Positions 55,101 through 64,000 of a stretch of DNA of 64,000 nucleotides are shown here, piece by piece. The notes beneath the pieces were generated by a model that had not been told where the DNA came from, made no database searches, and worked only from the letters and a program-made list of their open reading frames with translations. The translations under genes and the position numbers were made by a program. This stretch comes from Podospora comata (taxonomy: Eukaryota; Ascomycota; Sordariomycetes; Sordariales; Podosporaceae): contig CP071494.1 in assembly GCA_017354895.1 (NCBI GenBank), positions 620,001 to 684,000 on the forward strand. Reading direction: 5' to 3'. Position 1 is the first letter of the stretch, and each line of letters begins with the position of its first letter.

Positions 55101-56484
55101 GCAAAAAGGACCCCGTTTTCCAAGATTCACCGGAGATCGGATACGGCCTCTTGCTTTGACTGTGAATGTCAGTCAGCATGATGATGAACAACAGCGCTTT
55201 CCCGGAAAATCAGATAACAGAACACATTTCTGTCTCATGGCCAATCATTTCCACAGACAGCTTAGACTGGTGAAACGGTCGTCACGCAAAAAGAAACTGG
55301 ACGAAGAAGAAAACCCTTGCCCAATCCACCCCGCCAACAGCCAAGCTGCGGCGCCCGTCACGGGAGTTTGAAGATTGATTGGAAGCTCAGTACCGGGAAG
55401 GCAAGCCAGCGGCGTTGGAGGAGGGCAGCATTCACCCTCCAACAGGTTCACCAAGTTCGAGGCCGCGTCTGCGCGACCCCGCGCCCTTTTTATTTTCAAC
55501 GCGTTATTCGTCGAGCCATTGGCCAATCAGTGTTTGGGGTTTGCCTGCAACAAAGTAGGAACTTTGAACTTGGTAGCGGGGTGAGTGGTGAGTGGTGAAG
55601 AGTTTATTACTCGAAGTTGAGGGCCAACGCGGGGACCTCGTTCAGCTCAATGGGTTTGGTCGAGGAAGACGAAGGCCAGTGTTGGGACCAGCAGGATCAG
55701 GATTTCGCAATCGAGATTTGGGAAAGTTCCCTCCCCTCATCAGTGCCGTGCCACCGAGGTTTCTTGGAGTCAAAGAGCCGAGAGGGAGGGTTTACTTGCC
55801 TCTCATCTCAACGCTCAAATGCTACCCCTCTGTCGATTACCCGGACTGACTACCCAGGCACTTGCGTTCAATGAACCCAACCGAGCCGAAAGGCTCTCTC
55901 ATCCAGTGAGACCGGTGCCGAAGTGGTATTAGCAAGACGACGGTGGGGATTTGATTGTGTCTGATGAAGTTCGGTTCATCACCTCGCCTGCCTCGCATGC
56001 GGTTGAAGTTTTTTGCTCTCCACTAGCGAGGCTGCATAGGTTATTGCAACCACGGAACGGGTTGTGATCAAGGTCAAAACGCAGAGGGTATATTGCTCGC
56101 TACGCTGGGTTGGACGGTCCGGTTTTTGTTTGGTTTTGTTTTGTTTTCTTCAACTGTTGTTGAGTTGTTTCTTTTCCACTGTTGCTGGGTTTCACTTTCT
56201 CCAGAAACAAAAGCTTTCTCAAGTTCGCTCGCTTATAATATGTGCTTCTGGTCTGCATCACTAGCATGCTTTTTGCTGCATGAATGGGCCTTGTGCTGCA
56301 GGATTTTCCAGTGCGGTTCTGTTGTTTCTCCCTTGTCCCTGCAGCTGCAGTGCAGTGTAGGTTTGCATAGAAGGTACATACGCGCCGCTCCGCCGTAAGC
56401 TGTCACTTACATGCATACATGCAGTTGATGATGACTGCATGTTGTTTATGAGGGTCTGAAACGGAAAATGCGTTTTTATATATT
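52188..56484. other. Upstream region of apsA and gene-free stretch
   Basis: The part next to apsA may hold a 5' UTR intron: a strong GTAAGT donor at 52918 (minus) and an acceptor AG at 52257. An 18-A run is at 53048-53065. Open frames further on (for example 54254-54721 minus, 155 codons) show no domain. No gene or RNA gene is supported. Confidence 0.5.
53048..53065. repeat. A18 homopolymer
   Basis: Eighteen consecutive A residues, read as a T-rich run in the presumed apsA leader on the minus strand. Confidence 0.9.
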
Positions 56485-56524
56485 GGATGGATGGATGGAT
56501 GGATGGATGGATGGATGGATGGAT
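56485..56524. repeat. (GGAT)10 microsatellite
   Basis: Ten perfect GGAT tetramers in gene-free DNA. Confidence 0.95.
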
Positions 56525-59258
56525 GGGTACTATGGGAAAGGGGAAGGGATGGTCGATTACTTGCAGCCGGTCAGGGTTTGTTTGTGATGCCGGTAGTTTG
56601 GGGGGGTGGTGCTTGGCCGATGGAATCGTCTTCGAATGACTTTGAACGATGATGTCAGGAGAATATCATGTCATGTCTCGGGATTTAATAGCCATGAGGT
56701 TGAGAAGTAGAGACGAGTGTTTTCGGTGAGACTATGAGACTACTTCCATGAGACCGGAGGTTTTACACCTCAGCTTACAAGGGTGATAAGTATCACCGGT
56801 CTCTCGGCCCGTGATGGCAACATATCGGAGTGAAGCGACAGTCGCTTGATATCGTGATCTATCTACCTGCTACAAGCGCACACCCGGACAAGTGCCTGGG
56901 ATGGTAGGTAGAGTTGAAACGAGACAGCCGAGACATAACTTCAGGTACCCGTGGAAAGCAAGAAATGTTCTCCTTCTGTGCCACAAGGTTGGTTTGTGGG
57001 CCGAGACATGACGGACAGAGACATGCTTCGTCCGGCTCTGTCCGGTGGGGGCATGATTTTGGTGTCTTTGGCGTCAGCTCTGGACATATGGCGTGGTGAA
57101 CCTGGCTCAGGAGACCAGAAGCGATACCTGCTGTTTAATGATTAGAAAACAAACAGCCTGTCTCTGTGGCTGTCGTGTATCGGGATCAATCTCGCTTGCG
57201 TCGCTTGAGAAGGTTGAGATCAACTTTGCCGTCACCTGGTAAGGGGGAAATAGGGAGGGATGTTGTGGTGGATTATGAGAAAAGGAAGGATGGAGGCTAT
57301 GGTTGAGTCGAGATGGGTTCTGGCACCTGGGTCCCGCGATGCTGTTAAAATCTTATGAATAATAGGGTGGGGTTATAGATTTGAGACTGAGAGCGGTTGG
57401 AAGACTGAAGGAATTCCACGGAGTGTGTAGTAGGTGAGAGTGGTGAAAGCATAACCCAGGAAGTTGAAGAGGAAGGGACGGGACTCTGGGGGAGAAGAAA
57501 TGAAAGCAGCAAGGCAAAGTTACCTTGGAATACATACCTGAAGGTCGTGCTGGCACATCCTCCTGAACCTAATAACCACTAATGTAAGCAACCAGTATGA
57601 GATTTCCTCTGATGATGAACCGAGATAGGTATAAACTTGAAGTCGAGTACAAGCTATTGACTCATACAAAAGATACACATGGAAACTCTCATTGTTAGTC
57701 CTCCACACACCAGGTACCTAGATAACTCAGGTAGGTAAGCAAGGTACCTTGAGCTGTACCAATAAGGAACAGCAGGACTTGCTCAATATTCTCCATCAAC
57801 AAGTCTCGTAATGACCTTCTTGCTTACTATATTGGTTGATGTTCCTTCCAAACTCTACAGCTCCCTGGCCTGTTTCTGTTTTGCATCACCGTAGGCCCTG
57901 AACCATCCTAACGTACCTCCTATGACCATGTGTTCCAAGTGAACTGAAATGCCAAGATGGCCTTTGCCTGCTGAAGCGGCCAAGCTACGTGGCTTGTTTA
58001 CTTTTTATTGTGATGAAATAATAGTGAACATAAGGTAATCTTTGACCTCAACACATTCAATCTCGTCAGCGAGAAGCCTTACAGTAAACGACATTTCTGT
58101 GTCTTTTTCCACAATTACATCCTCATACCTTTCTACAAACGCTTCTAGAAACACAATGGCTACATGCCGTATTCGACACTCTATGTCCTCTGAACAGTCA
58201 TCTTATGCTTTGAGTAGATCCACATGTGGTTTTCCCCACTGCATATAAGATGACATCATTAGTCACTACGGGTGCTTCTTATATGTTCTTATGTGTACCG
58301 GCTGACTGGTTCGCGACCTAATTCAGAGAACAGAGTTCACTGCCATATCAAACCTCGCACACCTTAGGCAAAAGCTTTACTCTGACAATGAAGCTGGTCT
58401 CTGAAAGCTAGCTTTCTGCTCAGTTTTACATCATCATTATGGGAATTAGGGCCCCGAAAAAGATTTAATAGGCTTTCAAAGATAGTTAAGGTAGTTGATA
58501 GGCCCATCAAAATTCGGCCCTAGCTAGCATGCCTCCAGGGATAGCCAACAGGCTTTCAGAGGAGCTGAGAGAAATGTCCGTCATCCTCTGCAGTCTTTTC
58601 CCATCGTAGTTGTCCATCATTACACCCATAATGTGGTCACGTCGATAGAGTATCTATTCAACAATTGGTGTCATATATCCGGCTCACTATTGAGCTTGAA
58701 TGGGGGAAAAGTACATAGCCTCCCTCATGGTCAGTGAAGAACTGGATAAGATAAATGTTCCGGTCTCTAATATTATCTCCAATTTTAGTAATCTAACTGT
58801 AAAGCCTTTATCAGGCGCCAGAAGACAAAGGAATGCACGCTCAGAGTTCCAGATAGATACCTTATATTGCATATAATAACAGCTATTGGAACAGACCGTC
58901 TTCCGAGTTTTTTTGCAGCAAAAATCAGTAACCGCAGACGGTGGGTGTTGGAGGCATGGAGAGAAGCAGATCTCTTACATCATACTTTTACCCAGTTTGA
59001 TAGCTTTGTTATCCTTGATAATATGGCTTTGATTCAGGCAGAGTTAAACCTCGATCTTACGGTGTCTCTGTTGTGCTAGTTCTTAGTTGTTCCAAATCCT
59101 GGGCGTGTTGAGAGGCTTCAGAAGTCTTTGAACTCTTCTGTTATGTACCTACTACCTACACTTACCAAACTGACTTATAACCTCGCCTCTAGTACCTACC
59201 GCATGAAGCCGGTGAGCAATGAGAAGCCCATCCCATTTTCCGGGTTAGTCTGCCCAAC
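56525..59258. other. AT-richer gene-free stretch
   Basis: No supported gene. 57.5-59.1 kb is visibly richer in A/T than the neighbouring genes and has only short frames. It contains CAGGTAGGTAAG (about 57729) and two diverged copies of AGGCTTTCA-x-AG near 58471 and 58550. It may include decayed sequence, but no transposon feature could be recognised. Confidence 0.45.
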
Positions 59259-59742
59259 TCAGCCATGCACATTAAAGTGTCCTGGCAACATGATAACTCC
59301 AAAGACTACCAGGCCCCGACTTCGGACCAGACTGGTGAAGATGCCATCAGCCCGAGAGATGAATTTACCGTCGGTGAAATTCTCTAAAATTACCATACAT
59401 ATGCCGGTCGATCTCAGGCCCAATGCCCCGCACCCTCCCATCATGCGAACATAGAGTCGGTATCCCAACAACTACGTGGTCGATGTCCTAGTATAGACAT
59501 GAAGACGGAGTGTACCAACACCCGCCATGGATTTTTCCTATCTCGTTTATCACACTGCTCCTGCCACTGCCTCAACCCAGCTCATCAGTCCTCCTACCTT
59601 CGTGAAGCGCCCAGCTGGGCCGGTCCAACTTAGGTCGCAAGACGGGAGCTAAAAACGGCGGCTTATCCATCTCGATATCAAGATCGTCCTCGAAAGGATC
59701 GCGGTCCGCTGTGCCTTTCCCTAGACTTCCCGTCTGTCCGCC
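59259..59742 (-). pseudogene. Probable host-gene relic, family unknown
   Basis: Two minus-strand stretches read like real protein. The first (59742 to about 59598) has DPFEDDLDIEMDKPPFLAPV and RPKLDRPSWALHEG, ending at a possible GTAGGA donor at 59597. The second starts after an AG at 59472-59473 and reads IGPEIDRHMYGNFREFHRR before a stop at 59365-59367. Between them lies about 124 nt of intron-like DNA. A further stretch in another frame (ADGIFTSLVRSRGLVVFGV) reaches 59259. Frame changes and stops without further exons suggest a decayed gene. EIDRHMYGNF recalls the ID-R-x-IYG-x-F start of GH51 arabinofuranosidases, but this is from memory and weak. No ATG or full domain is present. Confidence 0.3.
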
Positions 59743-60599
59743 TCATCTACTTGTAAGCAAGAAATCCCCGGTCCAACTGCATTGCTCTTTATCTCTCTGC
59801 CTGGTCCCCAAGAGTCAAAGCGTGCATATTTTCATCATGTCCTTGCCCTGAAAGTTGTTAGATATCACCAATCCTCCCGTCTTGGCCATGCCACCCCCAT
59901 CTGTCCGGAAGGAACTGCTGTTGTAACTGACCGGTAAGGTGAGCTGGAGGACCCTGATGGATAAGGGTTGGTATACGGGCCTACCTTAGTTAACTAGGAC
60001 TCTTTAACCAAGTCAGGAAAGGTAATGGTATCAATGGGATATCTATAGCCCGGTATGCGTTGATAAGGACCTAGCAAGGTGAGGCGTTCACGTTCGCTTA
60101 ACCTTACCAAGATCGCAACTCCTCCCCCATCTTTCCCACTTGCGATGAAACGAAACATCTGCGCCATCACACCGGTCGAGATATTGAGGGAAAATAATCA
60201 AATGTTGATAATAAAAAACCAATGGCGCAAGAAACGTGAAAAAAGAGCACACAATTCAGCTTGCCAAAACCTTGGGTAGCCTTCTACCACCCACGAACGT
60301 GGGGGCTTGTCGAGGAAGCACCTTCTCAAAATCATCACGAAACTTCCGTGCCTTCCTACACCATCCAGCCAAACCCGCACGTGGACGATAAGATTCTTCA
60401 CTTTTGGTGTGTATCGTGCCCTGGCCTGATGATTGTGACGAAATTGTTCCTGTTCCTGCCCAACGTTTTCAAACATCCCACATGAGAGAGTCAACACCCT
60501 CGGTGACCGCGTCAGGCAGGTCACCTTGGGTAGTCCCTTGGGCAAATCACATCCCAATCTTTTTTACCTGTCAGGTACCGAAATGATGCCATCCCAAAT

Positions 60600-60601
<2 letters not shown>
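59743..60601. other. Gene-free stretch
   Basis: Short overlapping frames only; nothing recognised. Confidence 0.5.

Positions 60602-60659
<58 letters not shown>
60602..60659. repeat. (TC)29 microsatellite
   Basis: Twenty-nine perfect TC dinucleotides, the longest pure microsatellite in the window, in gene-free DNA. Its reverse complement produces spurious Arg-Glu frames. Confidence 0.97.
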
Positions 60660-60662
<3 letters not shown>

Positions 60663-63600
60663 CTCCCCCCCTTCCTCCCCCCCAAAAACATGATCTTGCA
60701 TCGATCCCTCATTCCCCAAAAAGCCTTGCTGGCGGCGCATCACGCTTGTCCGTCCCAGCACCAACCTCCCGGAATTTCCCAAGTTCCCAAAAACCCCCCC
60801 CCCAAAAAAGTGGACACCCGGCACTTGCCCACAACCAACCGGACACTCCCCCGGAATCCCTCCTCGACGTTGAAAGTGGATTTTTTTTCTGGCTACCCAA
60901 AAAATTTAAAAGTAAGCACCCTGATGGCCTGGTCTGCCTTCTCTCTCTTTTCTGACACAACCCATGTGGAAACACAAGAGGTTGGCGGGGGGAGCGGGCT
61001 CCATAGCACGGTACTGTATTGAACTTTTGTGTAGCGCTATGGGGAATCTTTGGCCTAGATATTCCAGCGGTGAGGCACCGGTCTCCAGAGACAGGACGAA
61101 TTAAAAATCTTTACGGAGTAATGAACGGAGCACCCCAGCACGGAGCGAATCCCGGTGGTTCGGGATTTTTCTCTTCAAGCCCGAGGATTTTCATTAACGG
61201 GGGGCCATGGAAAAGGGGAAGATCAGATAATTAGGTTGGGACCTTCCGGATGTGTTCAAGGGGCCGGGAGGCCGGTGGTCCCGCCCCCCCGGGGATCGGA
61301 GAGGGATACCCGGAGTGGATGTTTGGGAGTTTGCTGGGTCAGTGGAGTTTTTTTAGTTGTTGAAAAAGTTCGGAGGTGTCGGTATCGACTGATGACAATA
61401 CCTGTTGATGGATTTGAAGGAATAAGATCCATGGTCGAAGAAAAAGGGGATATGGAGACAGGAAAAGAGAGGGTAACATCCAATCTTGGCTCTTTTTGCG
61501 TGCATCTCGGCCTAGAGAGAAAAGAGGTGATCAGCAACTTTTTTGGCACTGACATTTACAAGGGTCTCTCCGTCCTTCAACGGTCTTGATGCCGTTGCCG
61601 ACCCTCCACTTTGATATGCCAACAGCTGTCTTTCTTTCTCACCCAACCCTTCTTGTGAAGGTATACCGATTTAGCCGGGCTGGCTGGTGCTGCAGTTCGT
61701 TGACCGGTCAATGCAAGCCCATCTTTGCCGCTCATTGGTGAAAGAGGTTAAAAAAAAAATACAAGGTTAGTTTTCGATAGTCCATCGCCAATCTTTTTTG
61801 GCATCTGGATCTCTGTCGACCGACCAACCAACCTACGCGTCTCCCCACGATGTGTGTTGTCTCTGTAGGTCCAGATTCGACATCACCTTTCTCAGATTTG
61901 ACACCGTTCAGTTAGATTATCGCCAGAGCAGTCAGATGGTGTCAATGTCTCAGCTGTAAAAGACCCTTTTGGGGAGATACCAAGACAGCACCCAAGCTGG
62001 ACTCCTGGCGTACCGTACCCGTCATCAGCACGGCAACGTCAAACCTCCCTTGATTGAGGCTTTCAGCAGCCACGGCGCCAAGTTGTTAACTTTTTTGACG
62101 ACCGACTGTTATTTTCTTTCCATCCCATCCCTTTCCCTCCTCCAAGAAATTAAAAGATCAACCATAAAACTACTCCGTCTTACTCCTCCGCAGCCAAGCA
62201 AGCAATCCACCCGTTCACCTGAAAATTTGGAACCGGCAGGAACAAGGTTACATTTTTGTTCTGGCGCTTTCGAAAGTCTCTCGAGATTGATTATCTGTGC
62301 GTAAAAACGGTGGGGCAGCTAAGGGAGCTTGGGCCACGTCGCATCATGGCGTGTGTGCACGAACCCCACTATACTCAAGTCTTGGAAGGTGCTTCCGAGG
62401 TGAGGTGATGTGAGAAAGCTCACCTTGGGAGCGTTACATTTTGAATGTAATTTTTTTTTCTGATCTTTGTCGAGGTTTAAACGTTGCTATCGACATATCG
62501 TGGTGGTGCTCACTTTGCTCACCGTGTTCTCAACGTTAGAGCTTGATAGTTGGTGTATTGAGTACGATACCTAGTCATCCCCAGCCTCCCTACCCTCCTT
62601 GGATCCAGAGTGAACAACGCATACATACATACATACATCCATCCATCGCCCTTGGTACAAAGTACGTAAGCTCCCTCGATTCTTTGTCGATGGGTTCGGG
62701 TTCGGGTCCGGAATAAACCCACCGAACAACAACACGACGTAGGCACATACGACAGAGAGAGCCGGTATTTGCGGGTGATAGTCCCGAAGAGTACCGGCAA
62801 ACAACGTCGTAGAGAGCCATACTTCAAAGCTGTTTGGAAATCGCCCTGTTTGTGTTCTGCATATTCGAGGGTCCGTGAACGGAGCATTCAGACATGGGTT
62901 GGCAAATTCCATTTGGATGGACCTATTTGGGAGATTCGGATGGAAGCTCACAACACAATAGTCACATGTAAATTGTTTGTTTTAACTTCTTCATTTTGCT
63001 TCCTTGCTACTACTATCTTGGGGTATTCTTGAGCTATGCAACTACTTAGCAGGTAAAAGGGTAAGGTGGGATGATGTGTGGTAAAAGGCAAGGCAGGCCC
63101 CCAGAATTGGCAGAGGGGAGAGGGAGAAAGAAAAAAGCATCACCACCTCCGTCGCCATCGCCGTCTTTTTATATCATCGTGATTCCATGTCCGTCGTGTC
63201 ATTCATCTGCAGTTGCCCCAATGTGCCTCGCTCTTCTTCCCCTCCCATCTCTCTCTCTTCTTCTTCGTAGCAAAACCAGTCGCCTGCCCTTCTTCTTCCC
63301 CGATTTTTGTGTCATTTCCCCCTTCCATTTTTACCAAAGAAATGATTTGATCCTGTAGGCCCTGAAAAATGCAGGTATTACACCACCTCTCCCTCCCCCA
63401 AACTGTGGCCTAGAATCCAATGCCTCCCAGATCATCCTTTCATCATCAATGCCTCGGGTTGAATAGACATACGCTCCCTCCTTGATGACTCCGAAAATAA
63501 AGCAACTGCAGCGGCTTGCCCGAAAAAAGAGATCTTCTCAAGATTTGGTTTGGCGATAAAAAAAGAGAATGAACCCGCACCTCTCCCCCCCCCTCTCCCC

Positions 63601-64000
63601 CTTTGTCGAAAGAAACGAAATGGATATATACGCCCCAATGATGCCCTCTTTTGATTTAATGCGCCATTCGCCGTGTCGGTGAAATGGGTAATGGTTGAAT
63701 TCGATTGCTGCGGGAAATGGTTGTCGAAAATTGAGCAACAAAGATGCCGAGGAATTCGGAAAGAAGAGATAAAGACGACGAATCGCAAGCTGCCAAAATT
63801 AAAATCCAGATGCATATTAGTTTTCGTAAAAAAGCTTTGCGAAAAAAATGGCCAGCGTGCATATCGAGCCCAAAATTTCGCGCAAACCCGGCTGCCAAGA
63901 ACACGGGGGTGTTGTGTATTCAAGACGTCGGTTGCCAGAAGGGAGAATATGACTGAGTGGCGGCGAGGCGAGGGACCGAAGGAAGCCGCTCATAATATGA
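60660..64000. other. Gene-free right end with C/T-rich tracts
   Basis: No supported gene. Contains TTACGGAGTA at 61111-61120 and (CATA)4 with CATC units at about 62620-62646. The stretch 63100-63360 is strongly pyrimidine-rich and could be the leader of a plus-strand gene lying beyond the window, though no such gene is visible. Confidence 0.5.

Noticed and set aside
59128-59454. Plus-strand frame of 108 codons
   Set aside because: It is antisense to the more protein-like minus-strand relic and has no domain.
60521-60824. Arg-Glu repeat frames on the minus strand
   Set aside because: They are simply the translation of the (TC)29 microsatellite.
1-64000. tRNA, 5S rRNA, DNA transposons, LTR or virus-like elements
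   Set aside because: I looked for B-box-like GGTTCGA-x-x-CC words, 5S-like sequence, long terminal repeats and reverse transcriptase or transposase motifs and saw none convincing; a computed search could still find degraded ones.

Overview
The window looks like nuclear DNA of a filamentous ascomycete, most likely a sordariomycete close to the Sordariales. Four things point there: genes with few introns of about 50-80 nt carrying GTRNGT donors and CTRAC-like branch points; long pyrimidine-rich leaders; many simple repeats; and a set of Pezizomycotina proteins (an APSES regulator of the StuA/ASM-1 type, a Cut12 spindle-pole protein, INO80 subunit Ies4, a Num1/ApsA cortical protein). All calls come from reading the sequence and family knowledge; no database search was possible.

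Layout. 1-9.6 kb is almost gene-free and forms the long upstream region and leader of a StuA-type gene (9.6-11.6 kb, +). A Cut12-like gene follows (13.9-16.5 kb, +). An MFS exporter (17.3-19.2 kb, -) and gamma-glutamyl phosphate reductase (20.2-21.6 kb, +) are divergent. 22-27 kb is a gene-poor, AT-richer island with three small related genes, probably encoding tail-anchored proteins of unknown function. A secreted GH18 chitinase-like protein with a 12-unit minisatellite lies at 27.5-31.2 kb (-). The run 33.3-42.2 kb holds four plus-strand genes: Ies4, a Gid1/RanBPM-type GID subunit, an OTU deubiquitinase and a short-chain dehydrogenase. A 74-residue conserved-looking protein (42.9-43.1 kb, -), a SAM35/metaxin-like import subunit (46.2-47.3 kb, +) and a large ApsA/Num1-like cortical anchor (48.0-52.2 kb, -) follow. 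From 52.3 kb to the end nearly 12 kb holds no convincing intact gene, only microsatellites and one probable gene relic near 59.3-59.7 kb.

The genes are mostly unlinked housekeeping functions: developmental transcription, spindle and nuclear positioning, proline synthesis, chromatin remodelling, ubiquitin-linked turnover and mitochondrial outer-membrane assembly. No secondary-metabolite cluster, intact transposon, virus-like element, tRNA or 5S gene was recognised. The most unusual items are the three-member small-protein family at 22.4-25.7 kb, the GH18 protein with a young ISVPS repeat array and an apparently lost catalytic motif, a stop-free 54-nt intron inside the ApsA PH domain, and a StuA reading frame that stays open far upstream of its first ATG.
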